Of a stretch of DNA of 19,784 bases, positions 8,589 through 15,497 are shown piece by piece (position 1 is the first letter of the stretch; every line of letters begins with the position of its first letter). The notes beneath the pieces were generated by a model that saw nothing but the letters and a program-made list of their open reading frames with translations, was not told the DNA's origin and made no database searches. The stretch is from Nautiliaceae bacterium (GTDB taxonomy: Bacteria > Campylobacterota > Campylobacteria > Campylobacterales > Nautiliaceae): the NCBI GenBank assembly GCA_027008345.1, contig JALTBU010000162.1:1-19784 (forward strand), in the 5' to 3' direction. The translations under genes were made by a program, and so were the position numbers.

Positions 8589-9553
8589 GAGTTGTAAGCG
8601 GTATGAGGCCGACAGGCAAACTTCATTTAGGACATTTCATAGGTGTTATAAAAAACTGGCTTGATTTACAAAATAAATATGAATGTTTTTTCTTTGTTGC
8701 GGATTGGCATGCTTTAACTACTAAATTTGACGAGCATATAGATTTGAAGAAATTTTCAATAGAACTTTTAAAAGAGTGGATAGCATGTGGTATTGACCCT
8801 GAAAAATCAAATCTTTATATACAAAGTGATATTAAAGAACATGCCGAGCTTTATTTGGTACTTAATATGATTACACCTGTGAGCTGGCTTGAAAGAAATC
8901 CCACATATAAAGATGCAATGCTCCAAGATGAATATAAGAAAAAAAACAATGCTGGATTTTTGACTTATCCTGTTTTGCAGACTGCTGATATTATTCTTTA
9001 TGATGCAGATTTGGTTCCAATTGGGGAAGATCAAAAACCGCATCTTGAACTTGCAAGAGAAATTGTAAGACATTTTCATTATCTTTACAAAACAGAAGTC
9101 TTTAAAGAACCAAAAGAGCTTTTGACTGAAATACCAAGACTTCCGGGACTTGATGGCAGAAAAATGAGTAAAAGTTATAATAATGCTATTTATCTTGATG
9201 AGAGCGATAAGGATATATGGGAAAAAGTAAGAAAGGCTAAAACTGATCCGGCAAGAATTAAAAAAACAGATCCAGGTCATCCGGAAGTTTGTATTGTATT
9301 TGATTATCACAAAGCATTTTCATCTCCTGATGAGGTAAAAGAGATAGAAGAGGCATGTAAGGCGGGAAGTATAGGCTGTGTGGAATGTAAAAAAAGATGC
9401 GCCGCTAATATTAAAAAAATAGTTGATCCTATAAGAGAAAAAAAAGAAGCATTAACAGATGATTATATTTTGGATATAATAAATGAAGGAAATAAAAGAG
9501 CTAAACAAATTGCTTCATCAAAAATGAATGAAGTTAATAAAATTATTTTTTAA
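8585..9553 (+). CDS. trpS: Tryptophanyl-tRNA synthetase, probably iron-sulfur type
   Basis: This class I synthetase charges tRNA-Trp with tryptophan. The 322-aa protein has the HIGH-type element PTGKLHLGH (9-17), the catalytic-fold segment PVLQTADIILYDADLVPIGEDQ (129-150) and KMSKS (193-197). The start is TTG, overlapping the previous stop as TTGA. Beginning at the later ATG would remove part of the first beta strand. The C-terminal half carries C236, C258, C265 and C268 (C-x21-C-x6-C-x2-C) plus C272. This is very close to the C-x22-C-x6-C-x2-C arrangement that I recall binding a 4Fe-4S cluster in Thermotoga maritima TrpRS near the anticodon site. Cluster binding is inferred. No trp attenuator or T-box is visible upstream, since the gene is internal to an operon. 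Confidence 0.95.
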   Translation: MRVVSGMRPTGKLHLGHFIGVIKNWLDLQNKYECFFFVADWHALTTKFDEHIDLKKFSIELLKEWIACGIDPEKSNLYIQSDIKEHAELYLVLNMITPVSWLERNPTYKDAMLQDEYKKKNNAGFLTYPVLQTADIILYDADLVPIGEDQKPHLELAREIVRHFHYLYKTEVFKEPKELLTEIPRLPGLDGRKMSKSYNNAIYLDESDKDIWEKVRKAKTDPARIKKTDPGHPEVCIVFDYHKAFSSPDEVKEIEEACKAGSIGCVECKKRCAANIKKIVDPIREKKEALTDDYILDIINEGNKRAKQIASSKMNEVNKIIF

Positions 9554-9562
9554 AGGAGTTTT

Positions 9563-9811
9563 ATGAAAACTACGAAATTTTGGTGTGCAGAGAGAGTTCA
9601 AAGACTGATGATGAGTATATTTACACTTATTATTTTAATTCTTTTAGCCAAAGGGGCGACATTACCGGCATTGATTTTACTTGCTTTTATGTCAATTATG
9701 CTTTTTATTTATTTTGCATTTGATTTTTGTCCAAGTACTTGGATGTTGACAAAGCTTCTTGGAAGCTGTTATTGTGAGTGTGAGGGAGAGAGAAATGAAA
9801 ATCAGCTATAA
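9563..9811 (+). CDS. Small Cys-rich membrane protein (DUF2892-like)
   Basis: This is an 82-aa protein of unknown function. It has a short cytoplasmic head with W7-C8, two hydrophobic segments at about 16-30 and 34-53, then FDFCPSTWMLTKLLG and a tail with C69, C71 and C73 in a C-x-C-x-C arrangement, ending in charged residues. The two-helix layout followed by Phe-Cys-Pro and a Leu-Leu-Gly segment resembles the small DUF2892 (YgaP-type transmembrane) family, but that match is from memory and loose. A strong AAGGAG (9553-9558) precedes the ATG by 4 nt. The 3' end overlaps purM by 17 nt. The cysteines could bind a metal or sulfur species, but nothing in the neighbourhood fixes a role. Confidence 0.75.
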   Translation: MKTTKFWCAERVQRLMMSIFTLIILILLAKGATLPALILLAFMSIMLFIYFAFDFCPSTWMLTKLLGSCYCECEGERNENQL

Positions 9812-10781
9812 AGAAAGTGGAGTTGATATTGATGCGGGAAATTCTCTTGTTGAGAAAATAAAACCGGTTGTAAAAGAGACTTTTAATGAAAATGTAGTTG
9901 GAGGGATAGGAAGTTTTGCAGGAGCTTTCAGGCTTCCAAAAGGATATAAAAATCCTGTTTTACTTTCTGCAACAGATGGAGTTGGAACAAAACTGAAACT
10001 TGCAATTGATGCTAAAAAATATGATACAGTAGGTATTGATCTTGTTGCAATGTGTGTTAATGATTTGATTTGTAACTTTGGTGAGCCTATGTTTTTTCTT
10101 GATTATTACGCAACGGGAAAACTTGATGTTAATGCTGCAAGTGAAGTTATAAAAGGTATTGCAAAAGGATGCAAAGAGGCTGAATGTGCTTTAATCGGTG
10201 GAGAAACTGCTGAAATGCCTGGAATGTACAGTAAAGATGATTTTGATTTAGCCGGATTTGCAGTAGGAATTGCCGAAGAAGATGAACTTAATCCAAAAGT
10301 AAAAGAAGGTGATATATTAATAGCTCTCCCAAGCAGTGGAATTCATTCAAATGGTTATTCTCTTGTTAGGAAACTTTTCTTTGAAAAACTTAAAATGAAA
10401 TTCGATGATGAAATTGAAGGTAAAAAATTAATTGATATTTTACTTACACCTACCAGAATTTATGTAAGAGATTTTAAAAAATTAAAACCGTTTATTAATG
10501 CTTTGGCACATATTACAGGAGGTGGAATTGTAGAAAATTTACCAAGAGTATTGCCTGAAAATCTTGAAGCAATTGTTTATAAAAATAAAATAAGAGTATT
10601 ACCTATTTTTGAATTTATGGGTAAATATATTGATGAAGATGAAATGTTTAGAACATTTAATATGGGTGTAGGTATGATCTTAGCAGTAAGTGAAGAAAAT
10701 GTGCAAAATATTTTAAATAATAGTGACGGTTATGTAATTGGCGAAATAAAAAAAGGTAAAAAAGGAGTTAAATTACAATGA
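9795..10781 (+). CDS. purM: Phosphoribosylformylglycinamidine cyclo-ligase (AIR synthetase)
   Basis: This enzyme closes the imidazole ring in de novo purine synthesis, converting FGAM and ATP to AIR. I place the start at ATG 9795, giving 328 aa. A longer frame from TTG 9759 adds 12 residues with no family resemblance, while ATG 9795 has AGGGAG at 9783-9788 with 6-nt spacing and begins with the conserved YKESGVDIDAGN (5-16). Other signatures are SATDGVGTKLKLA (58-70), VAMCVNDLICNFGEP (84-98), GGETAEMPGMY (135-145), SSGIHSNGYSLVRK (180-193), HITGGGIVENLPR (239-251) and the MFRTFNMGVGM segment (284-294). The length is slightly below the E. coli enzyme (about 345). Its TGA overlaps the psd ATG by 4 nt. 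No other pur gene is adjacent. Confidence 0.95.
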   Translation: MKISYKESGVDIDAGNSLVEKIKPVVKETFNENVVGGIGSFAGAFRLPKGYKNPVLLSATDGVGTKLKLAIDAKKYDTVGIDLVAMCVNDLICNFGEPMFFLDYYATGKLDVNAASEVIKGIAKGCKEAECALIGGETAEMPGMYSKDDFDLAGFAVGIAEEDELNPKVKEGDILIALPSSGIHSNGYSLVRKLFFEKLKMKFDDEIEGKKLIDILLTPTRIYVRDFKKLKPFINALAHITGGGIVENLPRVLPENLEAIVYKNKIRVLPIFEFMGKYIDEDEMFRTFNMGVGMILAVSEENVQNILNNSDGYVIGEIKKGKKGVKLQ

Positions 10782-11566
10782 ACCCCTCCCGTTTCATCTC
10801 TGATTTAGTTGTAAAAATAGCAACAACACCTTTTCCAAAACCAATTCAGTGTTTTATTAACAAATTATATGTGAAAATTTATGATATTGATATGAGCGAG
10901 TTTGAACCTGAAAATCCTTGCGAATATAAAACTTTAAATGAGCTTTTTATAAGACATAAAAAGTATATAGAATTTTATGAAGATGAAGATATTGTAGTAA
11001 GTCCTAGTGATTCAAAAGTTATAGCCGAAGGTGAAATTGAAAATGATATTGTATATCAGATAAAGGGTAAAAGCTACTCCATAAAAGAGCTTATTCCTTA
11101 TGAAACAAAACTTAATGGAGGATATTTTATTAATCTTTATCTCTCTCCAAAAGATTATCACAGATTTCATGTTCCAATTGATATGGAAATAATAAAAGCA
11201 ACTTATATTCCAGGGAATCTAAGACCTGTTAAACCAAGTGTTTTAGAAAAAGAATTAGTTTTTCCTAAAAATAAAAGAATTGTTTTAAGATGCAAGGATT
11301 CAAAAAACAGATATTTTTATTTTGTGGCGGTAGGTGCCATGATTGTAGGTAAAATTATTATGAATTTTGATGAAAGATTACAAAAAGATTATAATGAAAT
11401 TATAACCTTTGAATATAAAACCCCTGTTAAACTTAAAAAAGGCGATGAACTTGGAAGATTTGAATTTGGATCATCAATTTTACTGTTCTTTGGACCTGAA
11501 CATTTTAAATATTTAAATCAAAAAGATGATGTGGAAGTCGGAGATATTCTTGGAGAAATATATTAA
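10778..11566 (+). CDS. psd: Phosphatidylserine decarboxylase proenzyme, classical type
   Basis: This 262-aa pyruvoyl enzyme makes phosphatidylethanolamine from phosphatidylserine at the inner membrane. Catalytic and processing elements are SPSDS with D78, the YHRFHVP element with H128 and H131 (H131 aligning with the catalytic His of E. coli Psd), and FGSS (230-233), which takes the place of the usual LGST. Self-cleavage between G231 and S232 would leave a beta chain of about 25 kDa and an alpha chain of about 31 residues. The N-terminal half (LNELFIRH) also fits bacterial Psd. It is coupled to purM by an ATGA overlap. It belongs to a different subfamily from the membrane-anchored short Psd at 3452, so the cell encodes two. 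Key residues are intact in both. Confidence 0.94.
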   Translation: MNPSRFISDLVVKIATTPFPKPIQCFINKLYVKIYDIDMSEFEPENPCEYKTLNELFIRHKKYIEFYEDEDIVVSPSDSKVIAEGEIENDIVYQIKGKSYSIKELIPYETKLNGGYFINLYLSPKDYHRFHVPIDMEIIKATYIPGNLRPVKPSVLEKELVFPKNKRIVLRCKDSKNRYFYFVAVGAMIVGKIIMNFDERLQKDYNEIITFEYKTPVKLKKGDELGRFEFGSSILLFFGPEHFKYLNQKDDVEVGDILGEIY

Positions 11567-11582
11567 AAGTGAAAAAATAAAA

Positions 11583-12146
11583 ATGATGAATAAAAAAATT
11601 AAAATTTTTTTAATTGTTTTTTTGTCTTTTTCTCCTCTTTTTGGGGTAGATAATCAAAAGCTTATTGACTGTTACAAAATTTTTGATCAAAAAAAAGCGG
11701 AGCTTGAAGCAAAAGCGGAAGCTATTTTGGAACAACAAGAGGCACTTGAAAGTTTAAAAAATACTTATATGGCTTTAATGAAAAAGAAAGAAAAAGAACT
11801 TAAATTAAAAGAGCAGGAATTAAATGCTACACTTGCCAAAATAAAAGAAGAACAAAAGAAAATTCAAGAATTAGTTAAAAAAAATGAAGAAATTTTAAAA
11901 GCTATAAAAGAGGCAAAACTGGATAAAGTAACGCAAAGTTATGCAAAAATGAGACCGAAAAATGCTGCACAGATTTTAGAAAATATGAAACCAAAAGATG
12001 CTGTTGAAATATTACAAAAACTTTCTCCCCGAATTCTTTCAAAGATTCTTGCTAAAATGGATCCAAATAAAGCCGCAATGTATACACAGATGTTACAAAA
12101 GGATATAAATGAAAGCACAGATACTTTTAACACCGGCGGGAGCTAA
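11583..12146 (+). CDS. MotE-like periplasmic coiled-coil protein with MgtE-N-type domain
   Basis: The 187-aa protein is exported or membrane-anchored and resembles MotE-type flagellar stator chaperones. It has a signal or anchor segment at about 4-20, then a long charged coiled coil (about 32-116, heavy in Lys, Glu and Gln). A small helical domain of the MgtE intracellular N type follows, with repeated K-x-A-x-x-I-L and L-x-K-M-x-P elements (about 117-172). I chose ATG 11583 (or the adjacent 11586) because the signal peptide begins there. The longer frame from ATG 11526 adds 19 charged residues and overlaps psd by 41 nt. No good Shine-Dalgarno is seen at either site, so the start is uncertain. 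The same order, motE-like then DUF507 then carA, is what I recall from Campylobacter, with an extra gene inserted here. The stator-assembly role is inferred. Confidence 0.82.
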   Translation: MMNKKIKIFLIVFLSFSPLFGVDNQKLIDCYKIFDQKKAELEAKAEAILEQQEALESLKNTYMALMKKKEKELKLKEQELNATLAKIKEEQKKIQELVKKNEEILKAIKEAKLDKVTQSYAKMRPKNAAQILENMKPKDAVEILQKLSPRILSKILAKMDPNKAAMYTQMLQKDINESTDTFNTGGS

Positions 12147-12807
12147 ACATTTAATAGCAAAAGCACTTTATAAAAAACTTGATTTAAAAAAAAGAATTTA
12201 TATTGCATACGGCTCCACTAATGTTTATCTTCTATATCATTTAGGTATTAATTTTCCAAATTATATAGCTGGATGTAATTATGAATTTAAATTAAATGTA
12301 AATAATAACAGACCAAAGCCTGTTGTTTTAGAGAATGGAAAATTAATTAATATTAAAGATTTTGAAATAAGTGCTGAGAATATTTTTATAAAAGGTGCAA
12401 ATGCTCTTTGGTATGAAAATAAAATTAAACAAGCAGCAGTATTAGCAGCAGATAAAAATGGCGGAACATTTGGTAACTTTTATATTAAAGCAGCTTGTAG
12501 AGGGAGCAAAGTTATAATTCCTGTGAGTCATGAAAAATTAATCCCTTATTATTATCCGGCTACTCAAAATGTTGATTTTTCCACAGGAAATAAAGTGGCA
12601 CTTTTAAGATTTTTTTATGGAGAAATTTATACAGAGATTGAAGCATTTTACGATTTGTTTAATTTAAAAGCGAATATAATAGCATCAGGTGGTATTTTAA
12701 ATACTCAAGGTGCCATTATTTTCGAAGTTGAAGGTAAAGCTTGTGAACAAGCTGTTGAATTTGCTAAAAAGTACAATTCAGAAGTTCTTGAAAAACTATC
12801 ATATTGA
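12109..12807 (+). CDS. Uncharacterised conserved-looking 232-aa cytoplasmic protein
   Basis: I do not recognise a named function. The protein has no signal peptide or clear membrane helix. Motif-like stretches suggest an ordered enzyme-like fold: TPAGAKHLIAKAL (8-20), YGSTNVYLL (34-42), FIKGANALW (93-101), GGTFGNFY (118-125), ACRGSKVIIPVSHEKLIP (129-146), ASGGI (192-196) and GAIIFEVEG (201-209). I have a recollection of similar unannotated proteins in archaea and deltaproteobacteria, with a G-T-T-N-A-Y element, an F-I-K-G-A-N-A element and a similar P-V-x-x-E-K-L-I-P segment, but I cannot confirm homology. The start ATG has AAAAGGAT (12097-12104) 4 nt upstream and lies inside the MotE-like gene (38-nt overlap), so it is genuinely translated and probably coupled. 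It is the last gene of the leuA operon. Confidence 0.82.
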   Translation: MKAQILLTPAGAKHLIAKALYKKLDLKKRIYIAYGSTNVYLLYHLGINFPNYIAGCNYEFKLNVNNNRPKPVVLENGKLINIKDFEISAENIFIKGANALWYENKIKQAAVLAADKNGGTFGNFYIKAACRGSKVIIPVSHEKLIPYYYPATQNVDFSTGNKVALLRFFYGEIYTEIEAFYDLFNLKANIIASGGILNTQGAIIFEVEGKACEQAVEFAKKYNSEVLEKLSY

Positions 12808-12841
12808 ATAAAATTGTACTTTTTAATAATTATATTTCATA

Positions 12842-12852
12842 TTTGATATAAT
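12842..12852 (+). promoter_or_regulatory. Extended -10 promoter for DUF507-carA
   Basis: TTTGATATAAT includes TGA immediately before a perfect TATAAT (12847-12852), an extended -10 element. No -35 is recognisable at 17 nt upstream (TAATAA), only AT-rich DNA. This is the usual picture for the housekeeping sigma of Campylobacter and Helicobacter. The leader to the ATG at 12871 would be about 12 nt, with AAGG at 12861-12864. Confidence 0.75.
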
Positions 12853-12870
12853 TTCAAAAAAAGGCTTAAT

Positions 12871-13428
12871 ATGCTTATCAAAGAAGCACAGGTTCCATTT
12901 GTTTCAAGAAAAATAGCTTATGACTTGCTTAACAGCGGTTATGTGACTTTTCCAAAAGGCATCGATAATGCTATTAAAGAAATAGAAGATATTATAATGG
13001 ATGATGTGCTTTGGGAAAGAGAAATCGAAGATAAAGCAAGAGAAATTTTATCTAAACAAGAAGAAGAAAACGAATTTTTATTTTATGATGTAGACAGAAG
13101 AGAAGTTTTTAAACTTATAAAAAAAACAATAGCTGAGGAAGAAGGCTTTAATATAAAAAGAGATGAAAGAATTGATGATTTAGCACATTTTCTTGTAAAA
13201 GAATTATGGGATAAAGAATTTATTGATTATGATGTAAGAGATGGAAAAATTAAAAATATCATTTTCAATTCAATAATGGAATTTTTAAATAGAGAAAGAG
13301 AAGCAAGAGATGAAGTTTTTAGAAAAATCGAAAATTATAAAAGACCTTTAATTCCAGGAAGTGAAGAATATGATTTAGTTTTTCAAAGACTTTATGAACA
13401 AGAACTAAAAAAAAGAGGTTTGATATGA
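12871..13428 (+). CDS. DUF507 family protein
   Basis: The 185-aa, highly charged, helical cytoplasmic protein is of unknown function. It shows the DUF507 layout: an N-terminal module starting KEAQVPFVSRKIAYDLLNSG (4-23), followed by a second related module with DDLAHFLVKELWDKEFIDYDV (about 106-126). Each module has a helix, a hydrophobic helix, and an acidic segment with conserved Ile/Val-Glu or Asp-Glu. It ends ELKKRGLI, a typical DUF507 C-terminus. No catalytic motif is apparent. The stop overlaps the carA start (ATGA), and DUF507 next to carA is a neighbourhood that I recall in Campylobacterota. Whether it works with carbamoyl phosphate synthetase is not shown by anything in the sequence. 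Confidence 0.88.
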   Translation: MLIKEAQVPFVSRKIAYDLLNSGYVTFPKGIDNAIKEIEDIIMDDVLWEREIEDKAREILSKQEEENEFLFYDVDRREVFKLIKKTIAEEEGFNIKRDERIDDLAHFLVKELWDKEFIDYDVRDGKIKNIIFNSIMEFLNREREARDEVFRKIENYKRPLIPGSEEYDLVFQRLYEQELKKRGLI

Positions 13429-14549
13429 AAGTAAGTATTCTTCTTGAAAACGGTATGTTTTTTGAAGCAAGAGGATTTGGCGCAAGCAAAACTGAAGTTG
13501 GCGAAATAGTATTTAATACTTCTATGACAGGTTATCAAGAAATAATTACAGATCCAAGTTATGCCGGGCAGTTTGTTGTGTTTACTATGCCTGAGATTGG
13601 AAATGTAGGTGTAAATAAAGATGATATGGAAAGTAAAAAGGCATGGCTAAAAGGTGTTATTGTAAGAGAATATGTGGAAAATTTCTCCAATTTTAGAGGT
13701 AAAAAATCTTTAGGAGAATTTTTAAAAGAACAAAATATTTTAGGAATATGTGATATTGACACAAGATATCTTACGAAAGTGTTAAGAAAAGAAGGGGCTA
13801 TGATGATGGTAGCCTCAAGTGAAATACATAAAAAAGAAAAACTTGAAGAAATTCTGAAAAATTCTCCAAGAATTGAAGAGGTTGATTATATAAAAGAAGT
13901 CACTACAAAAGAAGCTTATATTCATCCTCACGGAGCATGGGATGATATTAATTTTAAATATAAAGAAAAAAATACCAATAAAAAAATAGCTGTTTATGAT
14001 TTTGGTGTAAAAAGAAATATTTTAAATGAACTAACAGAAGCTGGAATGGAGTGTTTGGTACTTCCAGCTTCCACACCTGTTGAAAATGTAGTTGAAATGT
14101 ATAAAAACGGTGAAATAGGAGGAGTTTTTTTAAGCAACGGTCCTGGTGATCCACTTATTTTAAAAGAAGTTCATAAAAAAATTGAAAAACTTTTAAAAGA
14201 AAAAATCCCAATGTTCGGTATTTGTCTTGGACATCAGCTTTTAAGTATAGCACATGGATATCCTACTTTTAAACTTAGATTTGGACATCATGGTGGTAAT
14301 CATCCTGTAAAAAATTATATAGGCAGACATCCTATTGTAGAAATAACAGCTCAAAACCATAATTATAATGTACCAGAAAATATTGAAGAAATAGCAGAAG
14401 TTACTCATAAGAATTTATTTGATGGTACAATTGAGGGAGTAAAATATAAAAGTGAGCCTGTTTTTTCAGTTCAGCATCATCCAGAAGCAAGTCCTGGACC
14501 GCATGATAGCAAATATATTTTTAAAGAGTTTTATGAAATTGTAAAATGA
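13425..14549 (+). CDS. carA: Carbamoyl phosphate synthase small subunit
   Basis: This is the glutaminase subunit that releases ammonia from glutamine and channels it to CarB for carbamoyl phosphate, the precursor of pyrimidines and arginine. The 374-aa protein has the N-terminal CarA domain (MTGYQEIITDPSYAGQ at 34-49, then GICDIDTR at 107-114). It has the oxyanion loop LSNGPGDP (236-243) and the class I amidotransferase triad C267 (GICLGHQ), H352 and E354 (HHPEASPGPHD). The sequence KLRFGHHGGNHPVKN (283-297) is also typical. The gene is coupled to DUF507 upstream and to a 59-aa membrane protein downstream, by 4-nt overlaps on both sides. Its partner carB is 1.9 kb away with its own promoter. 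Confidence 0.97.
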   Translation: MKVSILLENGMFFEARGFGASKTEVGEIVFNTSMTGYQEIITDPSYAGQFVVFTMPEIGNVGVNKDDMESKKAWLKGVIVREYVENFSNFRGKKSLGEFLKEQNILGICDIDTRYLTKVLRKEGAMMMVASSEIHKKEKLEEILKNSPRIEEVDYIKEVTTKEAYIHPHGAWDDINFKYKEKNTNKKIAVYDFGVKRNILNELTEAGMECLVLPASTPVENVVEMYKNGEIGGVFLSNGPGDPLILKEVHKKIEKLLKEKIPMFGICLGHQLLSIAHGYPTFKLRFGHHGGNHPVKNYIGRHPIVEITAQNHNYNVPENIEEIAEVTHKNLFDGTIEGVKYKSEPVFSVQHHPEASPGPHDSKYIFKEFYEIVK

Positions 14550-14725
14550 ATTTAAAAACTTTACATAAAATAGCTATTTTTATTTTTGGTCTTTTTCTTA
14601 TTTTTTCTTCTATTGTTATTTTAGTTGGAGAGTATTTTGAAAATACTCTCTTAGCAATTGTAATTTTTATTATAGGTATTTATATAGTATATTTTATGGC
14701 TTTAAAGACATTTATTGATGAATAA
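14546..14725 (+). CDS. 59-aa two-helix membrane protein
   Basis: This small gene starts with ATG overlapping the carA TGA (ATGA) and ends at TAA 14723-14725. The product begins MNLKTLHKIAIFIFGLF. It has two hydrophobic segments at about 9-27 and 35-51, joined by the short polar turn GEYFENT, and ends in KTFIDE. No family is recognised and there is no catalytic motif. Coupling to carA and an uninterrupted, strongly hydrophobic frame support translation. AT-rich DNA readily yields Phe/Ile/Leu-rich frames, which is the main caution. Its last 14 nt overlap the 3' end of uppP, which runs in the opposite direction. Confidence 0.65.
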   Translation: MNLKTLHKIAIFIFGLFLIFSSIVILVGEYFENTLLAIVIFIIGIYIVYFMALKTFIDE

Positions 14726-15497
14726 TTCCTTTGCTTATCATATAAAGTAAAATTATTCCCACAATAATTCTATAAATTCCAAATGGATTTAATGTATATT
14801 TTTTCACAAATTTTAAAAACCATTTAACAGCAATATAACAGCTTATGAAACTTATGATAAATCCTATACCAAGTATAGTTAAATTCTGATCTTTGAATGA
14901 GGATATATTTTTTGCAAATTCATATCCACTTGCAGCAAACATTGTAGGTATTGCAAGTAAAAAACTAAAATCAGCAGCTGTTTTTCTGCTAAGTCCGCCT
15001 AGCATTCCTCCTACAATTGTTGAACCACTCCTGCTAGTGCCTGGAATTAATGCAAATACTTGAAAAAAGCCTATTAAAAGAGCTTGTCTGTAAGTGACTT
15101 TTTCTACTTCATTTACTTTAACTTTTTCTTCAGAATATAATTTTTCAACTATAAAAAATACAATTCCTCCGATTATAAACATCCATGCAACAGTATAAAG
15201 ATTGAATAGCTCTTTAATCTGATGTCTAAGCAAAAAGCCTATAATTGCAAGAGGGAAAAAAGCTAAAATTACTTTTTTCCATAATTCAATTTCTTTTAAA
15301 TTGATCTTATCAAGATATATTGCTACGATAGCAAGAGTCGCACCAAGCTGGATTATCACTTCAAATGCGACATTTGAAATTGTCTGCTTTAATCCTAAAA
15401 GAGTTGAAACAATTATTAGATGTGCAGTAGAGCTAATCGGTAAAAATTCTGTTATACCTTCGGTTATACCTAAAAGAATACTATCAATTATGGTCAT
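14712..15497 (-). CDS. uppP: Undecaprenyl-diphosphatase UppP (BacA)
   Basis: This polytopic inner-membrane phosphatase converts undecaprenyl pyrophosphate to the monophosphate carrier used for peptidoglycan and other envelope glycans, and it gives bacitracin resistance when abundant. The 261-aa protein has both family signatures: EGITEFLPISSTAH (13-26) with the catalytic-region Glu and His, and PGTSRSGSTI (152-161) with the essential Ser-Arg-Ser. Several hydrophobic helices lie between and after them. The ATG overlaps the stop of the exonuclease gene (ATGA), so the two minus-strand genes are coupled. It converges on the 59-aa gene with a 14-nt overlap and no visible terminator between them. 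Confidence 0.96.
   Translation of the reverse strand: MTIIDSILLGITEGITEFLPISSTAHLIIVSTLLGLKQTISNVAFEVIIQLGATLAIVAIYLDKINLKEIELWKKVILAFFPLAIIGFLLRHQIKELFNLYTVAWMFIIGGIVFFIVEKLYSEEKVKVNEVEKVTYRQALLIGFFQVFALIPGTSRSGSTIVGGMLGGLSRKTAADFSFLLAIPTMFAASGYEFAKNISSFKDQNLTILGIGFIISFISCYIAVKWFLKFVKKYTLNPFGIYRIIVGIILLYMISKGIIHQ

Noticed and set aside
9759..9794. Upstream TTG extension of purM adding 12 residues
   Set aside because: The added residues lie inside the preceding gene and do not resemble PurM. ATG 9795 has a good Shine-Dalgarno and the family-typical N-terminus.
11526..11582. Upstream ATG for the MotE-like protein
   Set aside because: It would put 19 charged residues before a clear signal peptide and overlap psd by 41 nt. 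I prefer 11583, though neither start has a strong Shine-Dalgarno.
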